From NCBI RefSeq assembly GCF_040907265.1, contig NZ_JBFOHP010000002.1:4650001-4714000 (forward strand): DNA of 64,000 bases. The letters run 5' to 3'. Below the pieces are notes generated by a model. The model ran no database searches and was not told where the DNA came from. It saw only the letters and a list, made by a program, of their open reading frames with translations. A program made the translations under genes and the position numbers. This DNA is from Streptomyces sclerotialus (GTDB lineage: Bacteria; Actinomycetota; Actinomycetes; Streptomycetales; Streptomycetaceae). Positions 9,220-19,004 of the stretch are shown here, one piece after another (the stretch's first letter is position 1; every line of letters starts with the position of its first letter).

Positions 9220-9224
9220 GGCCC

Positions 9225-10388
9225 TCACGCGTCCAGGATCGTCTGCAGGTCCACGTCCGCGCGGGGGATGTTGGCCGCGTCCGCCGTGGTCGAGCGGCGC
9301 AGCGCCTCGTGGAGCCGGCCCGGCGTGAGGACGCCGAGGAAGCGGTCGCCGTCCAGGACCGCGATCCAGCCCGCGTCGTGCTGCAGCATCGTGCTGAACG
9401 CCTGCTTCAGCGGCGCCCCGACCGGCAGCCAGGCCTCCATGCGCCGCGCGTGCCCGCGTACCGTGCCGTCGTCCGGCGCCTGCGCCAGGGTTTCGGCGGC
9501 GACCCAGCCGTGCAGCCGGTCCTCGTTGTCCAGGACGACCGCCCAGCGGGCGCCGTCCGCCGTCATGCCCGCCAGCGCGCTGCCCACCGGGTCGTCCAGG
9601 TGGATCACCGGCGGCTGTTCCAGGTCCCCGGTCTCGATCGGCGTGACGGACAGCCGCTTCAGGCCCCGGTCGGCGCCCACGAACTCCGCTACGTACGGTG
9701 TCGCCGGCGCGCCCAGCACCGTCGCCGGGGTGTCGAACTGTTCGATGCGTCCGGACCCGTAGACGGCGATGCGGTCCCCGAGCCGTACCGCCTCCTCGAT
9801 GTCGTGCGTCACGAAGAGGACCGTCTTGTGCAGCGAGGACTGCAGGCGCAGGAACTCCGTCTGCAGGTGCTCGCGGACGACCGGATCCACCGCGCCGAAC
9901 GGTTCGTCCATGAGCAGTACGGGCGGATCGGCGGCGAGCGCGCGGGCCACGCCGACGCGCTGGCGCTGGCCGCCGGAGAGCTGTTCGGGGTAGCGCGAGC
10001 CGTGGACGGACGGGTCCAGGCCGACCAGGTCGAGGAGTTCGGCGGCCCGGGCGCGGGCCTCCTTGCGGGGCCGGCCGAGCAGGTGCGGGACCGTGGCGGT
10101 GTTGTCCAGCACGGTCCTGTGCGGGAAGAGGCCGATCTGCTGGATGACGTAGCCGATGCGCCGCCGCAGCTCGACCGGGTCGACGGTGGCGATGTCGGCG
10201 CCGTCCAGGAAGATGCGCCCCTCGGTGGGCTCGATGAGCCGGTTGACCATCTTCATCGTCGTGGTCTTGCCGCAGCCGGACGGGCCGACGAGCGTGACGA
10301 GCTCGCCCTCCGCGACCTCGAAGGAGAGGTCGTCGACGGCGGTGGTGCCGTCCGCGTAACGCTTGGTGACGTGCTCGAAACGGATCAT
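9225..10388 (-). CDS. Osmoprotectant-type ABC transporter ATPase with CBS domains
   Basis: 387 residues of the OpuCA/ProV family, energising import of glycine betaine, choline or carnitine. Walker A GPSGCGKTT is at 35-43, the signature LSGGQRQRV at 137-145, Walker B LLMDEP at 158-163, and the switch histidine in VTHDIEEA. Residues 250-375 form a CBS pair, which in OpuA-type systems senses ionic strength or nucleotides. It is divergent from two permease genes and a substrate-binding lipoprotein, with a 147-bp shared promoter region. The actual substrate cannot be read from the sequence. Confidence 0.9.
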   Translation of the reverse strand: MIRFEHVTKRYADGTTAVDDLSFEVAEGELVTLVGPSGCGKTTTMKMVNRLIEPTEGRIFLDGADIATVDPVELRRRIGYVIQQIGLFPHRTVLDNTATVPHLLGRPRKEARARAAELLDLVGLDPSVHGSRYPEQLSGGQRQRVGVARALAADPPVLLMDEPFGAVDPVVREHLQTEFLRLQSSLHKTVLFVTHDIEEAVRLGDRIAVYGSGRIEQFDTPATVLGAPATPYVAEFVGADRGLKRLSVTPIETGDLEQPPVIHLDDPVGSALAGMTADGARWAVVLDNEDRLHGWVAAETLAQAPDDGTVRGHARRMEAWLPVGAPLKQAFSTMLQHDAGWIAVLDGDRFLGVLTPGRLHEALRRSTTADAANIPRADVDLQTILDA

Positions 10389-10535
10389 GCTTCCCCATTG
10401 TCGTCGGTCCGCCCGGGGCGGGATGAACGGGATGTTGCGAGTGAATGGCGGTCCGGGCCGATTGTCGGTGGCGGGGGATAGGGTCGCAGACAGTCACCGG
10501 ATTTGTGAGTGAGCGGACGGGGGAGGTGACGTGGC

Positions 10536-11336
10536 GTGAGCACGCCCATGAGTACGTATCCGAGCACGGCCCTGAGCCAGGCGGCGGGCCCGCGGAACTG
10601 TCTGCAGGCCAACGACTGGATCTGCGGTGAGTACATCCGCAGCCGTGGCCAGGAGCTGGTGGACGCCACCGTCCAGCACGTCTGGATCACGGCCGCCTCG
10701 GTGGCCGTCGGACTGCTGATCGCCTTCCCGCTGGCGCTGCTCGCCCGGCAGCGGCGCGGCGCGGCCGGGCCGGTGCTCGGCCTCACGACGCTGCTGTACA
10801 CGATCCCGTCGCTGGCCATGTTCGCGCTGCTGACCCCGGTGTTCGGGGTCTCGGCCGCGGTCGTCGTGACGGGCCTGGTGCTCTATTCGCTGACCATCCT
10901 GGTGCGCAACATACTCGCGGGGCTGCAGGCGGTCCCGGAGGAGGTGCGCGAGGCGGCCCGCGGGATGGGGTACGGCCCGCTGCGCCTGCTCTTCCAGGTC
11001 GAACTGCCCTTGGCGCTGCCCGCGCTGATGGCCGGGCTGCGGATCGCCACGGTCTCCACGGTGGCGATGACGACGATCGGCGCGGTCGTCGGCTTCGGCG
11101 GCCTGGGCAACCTCATCGACAGCGGGATGCAGGGCTTCTTCAAGGCGGAGGTGCTGACCGCCTCGGTGCTGTGCGTGCTGCTGGCCCTGGTCGCGGATCT
11201 GCTGCTGGTGGGCCTGCAGCGGGCGCTGACGCCGTGGACCCGGGCCGGCCGGGCGGGCGCCGGACGGCCGGGTGCGGGCGGCAAGGGGACCGGACGGACG
11301 CGGCGGTACGGGCGTGAGCGGAAGGCGGTGGCCTGA
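10536..11336 (+). CDS. ABC transporter permease (OpuCB/ProW type)
   Basis: 266 residues. Five to six transmembrane helices and the cytosolic coupling loop (EAARGMGYGPLRLLFQVELP) that contacts the ATPase are visible. The GTG start is preceded by GGGAGG about eight bases upstream. The C-terminus is basic and Gly/Arg-rich. Together with the next gene it forms a two-permease osmoprotectant importer. Confidence 0.9.
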   Translation: MSTPMSTYPSTALSQAAGPRNCLQANDWICGEYIRSRGQELVDATVQHVWITAASVAVGLLIAFPLALLARQRRGAAGPVLGLTTLLYTIPSLAMFALLTPVFGVSAAVVVTGLVLYSLTILVRNILAGLQAVPEEVREAARGMGYGPLRLLFQVELPLALPALMAGLRIATVSTVAMTTIGAVVGFGGLGNLIDSGMQGFFKAEVLTASVLCVLLALVADLLLVGLQRALTPWTRAGRAGAGRPGAGGKGTGRTRRYGRERKAVA

Positions 11337-11339
11337 GCG

Positions 11340-12086
11340 GTGGACGCGATCACAGGTGCGTGGGACTGGCTCGGCTCCGCGGCCAACTGGGCCGGGGAGG
11401 ACGGCGTCTGGCACCGCCTCGGCCAGCATCTGCAGCTCAGCGTGGTGTGCCTGGTCATCTCCTGTCTGCTGGCGCTGCCGGTGGCGGTGTATCTGGGACA
11501 CCTCGGCAAGGGCGGCGCGCTGGCGGTCAACCTCGCCAACATCGGCCGCGCGGTGCCGACCTTCGCGGTGCTGGTGCTGCTGACGCTCAGTCCGCTGGGC
11601 AAGGCGGGGGACTGGCCGACGATCGTGGCGCTGGTGCTGTTCGCGGTGCCGCCGCTGCTGACCAATGCGTACGTCGGGATGCGGGAGGCCGACCGCGATG
11701 TGGTGGAGGCGGCCCGGGGGATGGGCATGTCCGGCTCGCAACTGCTGTTCCGGGTCGAGCTGCCGCTCGCGTACCCGTTGATCATGACGGGGCTGCGGTC
11801 GGCGTCGGTGCAGGTGGTGGCGACGGTGACGCTGGCCGCGCTGGCCGGCGGCGGTGGTCTCGGCCGGATCATCACGGCGGGCTTCGGCAATTACGACACC
11901 CCGCAGGTGGTGGCGGGCGCGGTGCTGGTCGCCGGGCTGGCGCTGCTCGTGGAGGCGGTGCTGGTGGTGGCGGAGCGGCTGTGCGATCCCTCGCGGGGGC
12001 GGCGTCGGCGGGCGCGCGTCGGCATCCGCGGGGGCGATGCGCCCGCGGCGGGCGGGTCCGCCGCGCGCGGCGTTCGGGCGCGGTGA
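11340..12086 (+). CDS. ABC transporter permease (OpuCD type)
   Basis: 248 residues beginning with GTG three bases after the previous stop. It has a membrane domain with coupling loop EAARGMGMSGSQLLFRVELP, paralogous to the upstream permease, and a GGGGLGRIITAGFG segment typical of OpuCB/OpuCD proteins. The C-terminal 30 residues are an Arg/Gly/Ala tail. Confidence 0.9.
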   Translation: MDAITGAWDWLGSAANWAGEDGVWHRLGQHLQLSVVCLVISCLLALPVAVYLGHLGKGGALAVNLANIGRAVPTFAVLVLLTLSPLGKAGDWPTIVALVLFAVPPLLTNAYVGMREADRDVVEAARGMGMSGSQLLFRVELPLAYPLIMTGLRSASVQVVATVTLAALAGGGGLGRIITAGFGNYDTPQVVAGAVLVAGLALLVEAVLVVAERLCDPSRGRRRRARVGIRGGDAPAAGGSAARGVRAR

Positions 12087-12138
12087 CGGGGCCGGTGTGG
12101 TGCACTGGCTGACCTCGAAGACTGGATGGGGAGTTCGC

Positions 12139-13101
12139 ATGAACAGCATGTCGCGTACCGCACGGACGGCCTTCGTCGCGGGGACGGTGCTGACGCTGGC
12201 CGCGGGGCTCTCCGCGTGCGGCGGCCAGAGCCTGGAGGAAAAGGGCGGCAAGAGCGACGGCGGCAAGGGAACGATCGTCGTCGGTTCGGCGGGATTCACC
12301 GAGTCGCAGGTGCTCGCCGAGCTCTATTCCAAGATCATTTCCAATGCCGGGTACAAGGCGTCCGTGCAGACGCTGAAGAATCGCGAGCTCTACGAACCTG
12401 CCCTGGAGAAGGGTGAGATCGATGTCGTTCCGGAATACGCCTCCACGCTCGCCGATTTCCTCAACGCCAAGGAGAACGGCGCCAAGGCGAAGTCCGTCGC
12501 GTCCAACGACCCGGACGAGACCGTGGCGGCGCTGAAGAAGCTCGCCGCGCCGCGCGGACTGAAGGTTCTCCCGCACGGCGAGGCGACGGACCAGAACGCC
12601 TTCGCGGTCACCAAGGAATTCGCCGCGAAGCACAAGCTGAAGACGCTCTCCGATCTCGGCGCTTCCGGGGAGAAGGTGAAGCTCGCGGCGGGCGAGGAGT
12701 GCGAGACCCGGCCGTACTGCCTGCCGGGCCTGAAGAGGACGTACGGCATAGACGTCACGGGCATCGACCCCAAGGGCGTGGGCACGGTGCCGGCCAAGCA
12801 GGCCGTCAAGGACGGCACGGACCAGCTGGTGCTGACGACCACGACGGACGCCACGCTGAACGACTTCGGGCTGGTGCTCCTCAAGGACGACAAGCACCTC
12901 CAGAACGCCGAGAATGTGCTGCCGGTGGTGAATGCCGAGAGCGCCGGCGACAGTGCGATCGCAAGTGCGCTCGGGAAGCTCACGAAGGTGCTCACGACCA
13001 AGGACTTGATCGAGCTGAACCGTCAGGTCGATGCCGACCGGCGCAAGCCCGCTGATGTCGCGGCGGACTATCTGAAGGAGAAGGAGCTGCTCAAGAAGTA
13101 A
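12139..13101 (+). CDS. Osmoprotectant-binding lipoprotein (ProX/OpuAC family)
   Basis: 320 residues. The signal peptide ends in lipobox LSAC (Cys about residue 27), so the mature protein is lipid-anchored outside. The mature domain shows VVGSAGFTESQVLAELYS, a ligand-cradle pattern of glycine-betaine binding proteins, then EIDVVPEYAST and VLPVVNAESAGD. The ATG has GGGGAG six bases upstream; in-frame sequence before it belongs to the permease 3' end. It is the last gene of the importer operon. Confidence 0.92.
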   Translation: MNSMSRTARTAFVAGTVLTLAAGLSACGGQSLEEKGGKSDGGKGTIVVGSAGFTESQVLAELYSKIISNAGYKASVQTLKNRELYEPALEKGEIDVVPEYASTLADFLNAKENGAKAKSVASNDPDETVAALKKLAAPRGLKVLPHGEATDQNAFAVTKEFAAKHKLKTLSDLGASGEKVKLAAGEECETRPYCLPGLKRTYGIDVTGIDPKGVGTVPAKQAVKDGTDQLVLTTTTDATLNDFGLVLLKDDKHLQNAENVLPVVNAESAGDSAIASALGKLTKVLTTKDLIELNRQVDADRRKPADVAADYLKEKELLKK

Positions 13102-13165
13102 CCAGCGGGAAACGGATTGCCGGGTGGGGCCCCACCAGCCTCGTACGCACGGTAAATTTCAGGCC

Positions 13166-14527
13166 ATGCCACGAGGACGCCACCGCCATTCCCCACCCCT
13201 GCACAGGCTCCTTCCCCCCGCGGCGGTCGCCGGTGCGTCAATTGCCTGCGCCGCCGGTGCCTGGCTGGTCGGCGATGCGCTGGTGCTCCGCGGTCTGGCC
13301 GCCGTCGCGGCGCTGGCCGCGGTCGGCGGCGCCGTGCTGGCCCGCCGCTGGGACCGTACGGCCGGCAAGCGGGTCGCCGACCTCACCCGCGCCCGGGTGC
13401 GCGACGAGTGGAGGACCGAGGAGCGCATCGCCGAGCTGGAGACGGACGTCGAGGAGTCCCGCGAGATCCGGACCGCTCTGGAGACCAAGCTGCGCGCCAA
13501 GCGCGCCGAGCTGGCCCGGCTGCGCAACGAACACGCCGCGCTGCTCCGCCGGTACGCCACGGCCGAGACCGAGCGGGCCAGCGCCCTGGAGGGCCGCCGC
13601 CGGCTCGCGATCGAGGCCACGGCCCCGGCCCGCGAGCTGACCGCGGGCGACGCGGTGCCGGTGCCGGGCCTGTCGGCCGTGGTCCCCGCCGCGGTCGCCC
13701 CCGTCGCGGACGGCACGGCGGCGGCCGGCATCACGCCCGGCGAGCCGGGCTCCGGCGGCCGGGCCGCCGCCTCCGCGCCCCGTACCCCGGCCCCGAGCGC
13801 GGCCGACTTCCGCAGGGCCGACGAGGCGCTGCTGCGGCTGAACGAGAGCGCCGTACGGCAGGAGGCCGCCCGCCAGGACGCGGCCCGCCGCGCGGAGCGG
13901 GAGCGTGCGGAGCGGCAGCGCGCCGCCGAGCAGGCCCGTGCCGCCGCACGGGTCCGCGGGGCGGCTGTGGGCGGCCCCGCGCTGCGTCCGGTGCCGGCCG
14001 CCGCCGTCGCGCCGCTCAGCCCCCAGCACCGGCCGGCGCCGCGGACGACCGGCGGCTTCGACTTCTTCGGTACGGGCACGGCCTCCCGGGCCGGTGTCAC
14101 CGCCGGTACGGACACGGTCTCCGCGTCCGGCGCGGTCGCCGTGCCCAAGGAGGCCCCCGCGGCCCCGCTGGAGGAGGACCTGGCGGACGTGGTGGGCGAC
14201 GAGGCGGTCGCCGAGCAGTCGGCCCGCGCCGCGGGGGCCCCGCGGACCGCGCAGCCGCGCGAGGAGGCCGCCACGGCCGCTCAGGAGCCGGCCCCGGCCG
14301 CCGCGGAGCCCGTCGCGCCGGAGACCGCCGGGGAGCCCACTGCGGAGCCGGAGCCCCGGCCGGAGCCCGCAGCGGCAAAGGCCGGGCAGGAGGCCCAGGC
14401 GGAAGCCGGGCAGGAAGCCCAGGACCAGGCCTCCGAGTCCGCCTCCGGTGAGGTCATCGACCTGACCGCGCACGACGAGACGGAGCAGTTCGACGTCGCC
14501 GAGCTGCGCAGCGCGGCCGCGCAGTAG
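13166..14527 (+). CDS. Coiled-coil membrane protein, Ala/Pro-rich, unknown function
   Basis: About 453 residues. Two hydrophobic segments (about 13-35 and 38-55) are followed by a charged heptad-like region of about 100 residues (RIAELETDVEESREIRTALE), a Pro/Ala linker, a second short Arg/Glu/Ala helix, and an acidic Ala/Glu/Pro tail. I recognise no catalytic motif. The ATG lies seven bases after TAAATT, so it may be leaderless; an upstream GTG at 13124 is less likely. The layout suggests a membrane-tethered scaffold, but this is inference. Confidence 0.75.
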   Translation: MPRGRHRHSPPLHRLLPPAAVAGASIACAAGAWLVGDALVLRGLAAVAALAAVGGAVLARRWDRTAGKRVADLTRARVRDEWRTEERIAELETDVEESREIRTALETKLRAKRAELARLRNEHAALLRRYATAETERASALEGRRRLAIEATAPARELTAGDAVPVPGLSAVVPAAVAPVADGTAAAGITPGEPGSGGRAAASAPRTPAPSAADFRRADEALLRLNESAVRQEAARQDAARRAERERAERQRAAEQARAAARVRGAAVGGPALRPVPAAAVAPLSPQHRPAPRTTGGFDFFGTGTASRAGVTAGTDTVSASGAVAVPKEAPAAPLEEDLADVVGDEAVAEQSARAAGAPRTAQPREEAATAAQEPAPAAAEPVAPETAGEPTAEPEPRPEPAAAKAGQEAQAEAGQEAQDQASESASGEVIDLTAHDETEQFDVAELRSAAAQ

Positions 14528-14543
14528 GAGCCCGCGAGCGACA

Positions 14544-14580
14544 GAACGCCCGCACCGGTCACCGACCGGTGCGGGCGTTC
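14544..14580. terminator. 16-bp hairpin terminator
   Basis: Arms 14544-14559 and 14565-14580 pair perfectly (GAACGCCCGCACCGGT and its complement) around a CACCG loop. It lies 17 nt after the coiled-coil gene stop and upstream of the convergent nuoD2 3' end. Confidence 0.85.
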
Positions 14581-14676
14581 CGCGTCGACTGCCGAAAACT
14601 TATCCACAGCCTGTGGATGGCCCTGTTGGCGTACACCTGGAGGACACCCCGCGTACGGCAGGACGCCTCCCGCGCG

Positions 14677-15819
14677 TCACTTGTCGATGTCGCCCACCAC
14701 GAAGAACAGCGATCCCAGGATCGCCACCATGTCGGCGACCAGGGTGCCGGGCAGCAGCTCCGTCAGGGCCTGGATGTTGTTGAACGAGGCCGAGCGCAGC
14801 TTGAGGCGGTACGGGGTCTTCTCGCCCTTGGAGACGAGGTAGTAGCCGTTGATGCCGAGCGGGTTCTCGGTCCAGGCGTACGTCGCGCCCTCGGGGGCCT
14901 TGAGCACCTTCGGGAGCCGCTGGTTGATCGGGCCCGGGGGCAGCTCGGCCATCCGGTCCAGGCAGGCATCGGCCAGGTCCAGCGAGTTGTGCGTCTGCTC
15001 CAGCAGGCACTCGAAACGCGCCAGGCAGTCGCCCTCGGAGCGGGTGACGACCTCGAGCGTGTCCCGCAGCTCCCCGTAGGCCAGGTACGGCTCGTCGCGG
15101 CGCAGGTCGAAGTCGACGCCCGAGGCGCGGCCGATGGGCCCGGAGACGCCGTACGAGTGCACCGCCTCAGGGGTGAGCACGCCGACCCCGCGGGTCCGGC
15201 CGCGGAAGATCTCGTTGCCCAGCACCAGCCGGTCGAAGACGTCCATCCGGGAGCGGACCGCGGCCACCGCGTCCCGGGCGCGGCCGAGCCAGCCGGCCGG
15301 CAGGTCCTCCTTGAGGCCGCCGACGCGGTTGAACATGTAGTGCATCCGGCCGCCGGAGATCTCCTCCATGGCGTTCTGCAGCTCTTCGCGCTCGCGGAAG
15401 GCGTGGAACATCGGCGTGATGCCGCCCAGCTCCAGGGGGTAGGAGCCGAGGAACATCAGATGGTTGAGCACGCGGTTCAGCTCGGCGAGCAGCGTGCGGG
15501 TCCAGACGGCGCGCTCGGGGACCTCCATGCCGAGCATCCGCTCGACGGCCATCACGACGCCGAGCTCGTTGGAGAAGGCCGACAGCCAGTCGTGGCGGTT
15601 GGCGAGCACGATGATCTGGCGGTAGTCGCGCGCTTCGAAGAGCTTCTCCGCGCCCCGGTGCATGTAACCGATCACCGGTTCGGCATGGCTGATGCGCTCG
15701 CCGTCCAGTACCAGGCGCAGCCGCAGCACTCCATGGGTGGAGGGGTGCTGGGGCCCGATGTTGAGCACCATGTCCGTGCTCTCCGCCGCACCGCCAATGC
15801 CGACCATCGTCTCCGTCAT
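14677..15819 (-). CDS. nuoD2: NuoD-like NADH-quinone oxidoreductase 49-kDa subunit (orphan paralogue)
   Basis: 380 residues with the NuoD/[NiFe]-hydrogenase large-subunit fold: [22 protein letters not shown] at the N-terminus, [36 protein letters not shown], and the C-terminal [17 protein letters not shown]. The quinone-site His and Tyr region (GPQHPSTHG) is intact. No other nuo gene is nearby, so this is a stand-alone copy, corresponding from memory to NuoD2 of S. coelicolor. Its ATG overlaps the stop of the upstream methyltransferase gene (ATGA). Whether it enters complex I or another complex is unknown. Confidence 0.9.
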   Translation of the reverse strand: MTETMVGIGGAAESTDMVLNIGPQHPSTHGVLRLRLVLDGERISHAEPVIGYMHRGAEKLFEARDYRQIIVLANRHDWLSAFSNELGVVMAVERMLGMEVPERAVWTRTLLAELNRVLNHLMFLGSYPLELGGITPMFHAFREREELQNAMEEISGGRMHYMFNRVGGLKEDLPAGWLGRARDAVAAVRSRMDVFDRLVLGNEIFRGRTRGVGVLTPEAVHSYGVSGPIGRASGVDFDLRRDEPYLAYGELRDTLEVVTRSEGDCLARFECLLEQTHNSLDLADACLDRMAELPPGPINQRLPKVLKAPEGATYAWTENPLGINGYYLVSKGEKTPYRLKLRSASFNNIQALTELLPGTLVADMVAILGSLFFVVGDIDK

Positions 15820-16880
15820 GGGGACAGTCTGACAGCTCCGGCAGGCAGGCCGACCGGCTGGACCAGCCAGTGGAAGGCCCCCAGGCCGCCCGGGTCGGTC
15901 AGCTCGGCGGCCTCGCCGGCGCCGCTGAGGGCCCGCAGGTAGGCGGCCGGGTCGGTGGTCGCGAGGGCCAGCGGCGGGCGGCTCCCGTCGACGCCCAGGG
16001 CGCGCAGCGCGGCCCGCTGGGTGAGCAGCAGGGCCCCGGTGCCGCCGGCCGCCGCGCAGGCGTCCAGGGCGACGTGTGCGGTGATGTCGCAGCCGCCGTC
16101 CGGTACGGGGGCCACCTCGCGGCCGTCCCGGAAACCGGTGAGCGTGCCGTACGGCGGGCGGGTCTCCCGTACGTGCGCGTAGTCCGCGGTCACGGCGAAC
16201 CCCTGGCGCAGTGTCCGCACCGCACGGGTCCAGGCCGCGTCCCGCGGCCGCCCGATCTCCGCCCGCAGCCCGGACGCAGGGAGGCCTTGAGGTGCGGAGC
16301 CGGACGCGCCTCCGTCCAGGGGCCACCACGTCTCCAGCCACGCCGCGTCCTCGCCCGTCACCGGTTCGCCGAGGCGTTCGGCGCCGTCCGACGGGCGTAC
16401 GAGGACGTGGCGCAGCACGCCCTCCGGGTCCGCCTCGGCGACGTCCACCGGGACGTTGTCCAGCCACTCGTTGGCGAAGACCAGCCCGGTGAGCGTCCCC
16501 GGAGCGGGCAGCTCGTCGAGCCAGGTGATCCGGGGGTCCAGCCCGTCCGGGCGGGGCGCCCTCTCGACGGCGTACGCGCGCAGCCGTCCGGGCAGGGTCC
16601 CGTCCGCCCGCCCGCCGTCGTCCAGGGCCGCCAGCACGCCGCTCAGCAGCTCGCCGCGCCCCGCGCCGATGTCCAGGACGTCCAGGCGCTCGGGACGGCT
16701 CAGCGCGGCGTCCACCCGCTCCAGCAGCGCGGCCACCGCCCCGGCGTACTGCCGCGAGGCGTGCACCGAGGTGCGGAAGTGCCCGGCGGGCCCGGGGCCG
16801 TCCGCGCGTGTGTAGAAGCCGCCGGGTCCGTACAGCGCCCGTTCCGTCGCGTCCCGCCAGCCGCACCACTCGTTCATCAC
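15816..16880 (-). CDS. SAM-dependent methyltransferase, MidA/NDUFAF7-like
   Basis: About 354 residues. A class I methyltransferase core has motif [17 protein letters not shown], followed by the family-typical [11 protein letters not shown] block that in NDUFAF7/MidA proteins (FANEFFDALPV) marks the SAM/substrate site. The GTG at 16880 (then ATG) lies six bases after TACCGT, so the transcript is probably leaderless. It overlaps the nuoD2 start by four bases. Human NDUFAF7 methylates an arginine of NDUFS2, the NuoD homologue, so the coupling to nuoD2 is functionally suggestive. Family assignment is by motif, not alignment. Confidence 0.78.
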   Translation of the reverse strand: MMNEWCGWRDATERALYGPGGFYTRADGPGPAGHFRTSVHASRQYAGAVAALLERVDAALSRPERLDVLDIGAGRGELLSGVLAALDDGGRADGTLPGRLRAYAVERAPRPDGLDPRITWLDELPAPGTLTGLVFANEWLDNVPVDVAEADPEGVLRHVLVRPSDGAERLGEPVTGEDAAWLETWWPLDGGASGSAPQGLPASGLRAEIGRPRDAAWTRAVRTLRQGFAVTADYAHVRETRPPYGTLTGFRDGREVAPVPDGGCDITAHVALDACAAAGGTGALLLTQRAALRALGVDGSRPPLALATTDPAAYLRALSGAGEAAELTDPGGLGAFHWLVQPVGLPAGAVRLSP

Positions 16881-16988
16881 CGCCCCACGGTACGGGCGAC
16901 CGGGGTGCGCTCCGGTATCCACCTTGGGGAGTAGGAGGCGCGCACAGGATCGCTCCTCCGGTTGACCCGTACACCTATACGCGCTGCC

Positions 16989-16994
16989 TACGCT
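16989..16994 (+). promoter_or_regulatory. -10-like element before leaderless histidine kinase gene
   Basis: TACGCT is followed by seven bases and the GTG start at 17002, with no Shine-Dalgarno. The region is shared with the divergent methyltransferase gene. Confidence 0.45.
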
Positions 16995-17001
16995 GGGTGA
17001 C

Positions 17002-18207
17002 GTGCAGCGTCTCTACGACTTCTTCCGCAGGCACCCGACAGGTGTGGACACCTTCTGGGCGGTGCTGCTCCTCGGGTTCTCGGGGCTGTGGCTGATGTCG
17101 GACTCCCTCCAAGGCCTCGTCCAGAGCTTCGTGGGGCTGCTGGTCGTCCTGGCGCTGTGCACGACGGTCGCGCTGCGCCGCAGGGCGCCGGTGCAGATGC
17201 TCGTGCTGGCGACCGCCGCCGGCCTCGCGCAGCTGGTCTTCGACGTGGAGACCAACCCCGCCGACTTCGCGATGATGGTGATCATCTACACCGTCGCGTA
17301 CGGCAACGTCCGCTGGGCTTCCCGGTACGCGCTGATCGGCGGCATCCTCGCGCCGTTCCTGTCCCGGCTCCGGTGGCACGAGCCCAGCCCCTACACCACG
17401 GCCTGGCAGGACGCGATCGTCGTGATCTTCCTGTCCGTCCCGTTCGTGCTGGCCTGGGTGATGGGCGACTCGCTGCGCACCCGCCGCGCCTACTGGGAGC
17501 AGCTGGAGGAGCGCGCCACCCGCCTGGAGAAGGAGCGCGAGACCCAGTCCCGGATCGCGGTGGCGGCCGAGCGCGCCCGCATCGCCCGCGAGCTGCACGA
17601 CGTCGTCGCGCACAACGTGTCGGTGATGGTGGTGCAGGCCGACGGCGCCGCTTACGTCCTCAAGTCCGCGCCCGACCAGGCCCAGCAGGCCCTGGCGACC
17701 ATCTCCGGCACGGGCCGGCAGGCGCTCGCCGAGATGCGCCGGCTGCTGGGCGTGCTGCGGACCGGCGAGGGGGCCGAGGCCGGCGAGTACGTCCCCCAGC
17801 CCGGCGTCGAGCAGCTCGCCGAACTCGTGGAGCAGGTGCGCGGCGCCGGCCTGCCCGTGGAGTTCACGGTCCGTGGTGCCGAACGGCCGCTGCCCAGCGG
17901 CGTGGAGCTGACCGCGTACCGCATCGTCCAGGAGGCGCTGACCAACACCCGTAAGCACGGCGGGCCGGGCGTGGCCGCGACGGTCCGCCTCGTCTACGGG
18001 GAGGAGAGCCTGGAGCTGCTCGTCGAGGACGACGGCCGGGGCGCCCGGCACGAGCTGTACGACGAAGGCGGCGCCGACGGGCTGGGCCACGGCCTCATCG
18101 GCATGCGGGAGCGCGTCGGTATGGTCGGCGGCAGCCTGGACGCGGGGCCGCGGCCGGGCGGCGGCTTCCGTATCAGTGCCGTGCTGCCGCTCACCCCGGT
18201 GCGGTGA
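17002..18207 (+). CDS. NarL-family sensor histidine kinase
   Basis: 401 residues. The N-terminal membrane part has four to five helices and no large extracellular domain, followed by a short coiled linker and a HisKA_3 dimerisation domain. The phosphorylated histidine is about residue 199 in [16 protein letters not shown]. The HATPase domain shows the N-box ([13 protein letters not shown]), a DDGRG G1 box and [11 protein letters not shown]. It pairs with the response regulator immediately downstream. The stimulus is unknown. Confidence 0.93.
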   Translation: MQRLYDFFRRHPTGVDTFWAVLLLGFSGLWLMSDSLQGLVQSFVGLLVVLALCTTVALRRRAPVQMLVLATAAGLAQLVFDVETNPADFAMMVIIYTVAYGNVRWASRYALIGGILAPFLSRLRWHEPSPYTTAWQDAIVVIFLSVPFVLAWVMGDSLRTRRAYWEQLEERATRLEKERETQSRIAVAAERARIARELHDVVAHNVSVMVVQADGAAYVLKSAPDQAQQALATISGTGRQALAEMRRLLGVLRTGEGAEAGEYVPQPGVEQLAELVEQVRGAGLPVEFTVRGAERPLPSGVELTAYRIVQEALTNTRKHGGPGVAATVRLVYGEESLELLVEDDGRGARHELYDEGGADGLGHGLIGMRERVGMVGGSLDAGPRPGGGFRISAVLPLTPVR

Positions 18208-18284
18208 CGGACGCGCCGCCCTCGGACGCGCCGGCCCGGCGCGCCACCTTGTTGACCGATGCCCCGAAGGGACGGACCCCTGCC

Positions 18285-18968
18285 ATGACCATCCGCGTGA
18301 TGCTCGTCGACGACCAGGTGCTGCTGCGCACCGGCTTCCGGATGGTGCTGGCCGCCCAGCCGGACATGGAGGTCGTCGCGGAGGCGGGCGACGGGGTGGC
18401 CGCCCTGGAGGCGCTGCGGGCCACCCGGGTCGACGTGATCCTGATGGACGTGCGGATGCCCAACCTGGACGGCGTGGAGGCCACCCGGCGGATCTGCGGG
18501 GACGGCACGGTGGAGGACGCGCCGAAGGTGCTCATCCTGACCACGTTCGACCTGGACGAGTACGCCTTCTCCGCGCTCAAGGCCGGGGCCAGCGGGTTCA
18601 TGCTCAAGGACGTGCCCCCCGACGAGCTGCTGGCGGCGATCCGCGCGGTGCACAGCGGCGATGCGGTGGTGGCGCCGTCCACCACCCGCCGCCTGCTGGA
18701 CCGCTTCACCCCGATGCTGCCGTCGGCCACGCCGCAGGAAGGCCGGCCGGAGCTGGGGCGGCTCACCGAACGGGAGCGCGAGGTGCTGCTCCTCGTGGCG
18801 CAGGGCCTGTCGAACGGTGAGATCGCCGCCCGTCTCGTCCTCTCCGAGGCGACGGTCAAGACGCACGTGGGCCGCATCCTCACCAAGCTCGAACTGCGGG
18901 ACCGTGTGCAGGCGGTCGTGCTGGCGTACGAAACGGGCCTGGTACGGGCCGGCGGCGGCGCATCATAG
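18285..18968 (+). CDS. NarL/LuxR-family response regulator
   Basis: 227 residues from the ATG at 18285. The receiver domain has acidic pair DD at 9-10, phospho-acceptor Asp55 in VILMDVRMP, and the conserved Lys in FMLKDVPP. A LuxR-type helix-turn-helix near the C-terminus (LTEREREVLLLVAQGLSNGE) follows. A GTG at 18204 overlaps the kinase stop (GTGA) and is in frame, giving a 27-residue extension. I prefer the ATG because the receiver fold starts there, though the overlap could mean coupled translation. Confidence 0.92.
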   Translation: MTIRVMLVDDQVLLRTGFRMVLAAQPDMEVVAEAGDGVAALEALRATRVDVILMDVRMPNLDGVEATRRICGDGTVEDAPKVLILTTFDLDEYAFSALKAGASGFMLKDVPPDELLAAIRAVHSGDAVVAPSTTRRLLDRFTPMLPSATPQEGRPELGRLTEREREVLLLVAQGLSNGEIAARLVLSEATVKTHVGRILTKLELRDRVQAVVLAYETGLVRAGGGAS

Positions 18969-19004
18969 AAGGACCGCCGTCCCCTAGCTTCCAGGGAGCG
19001 CACC

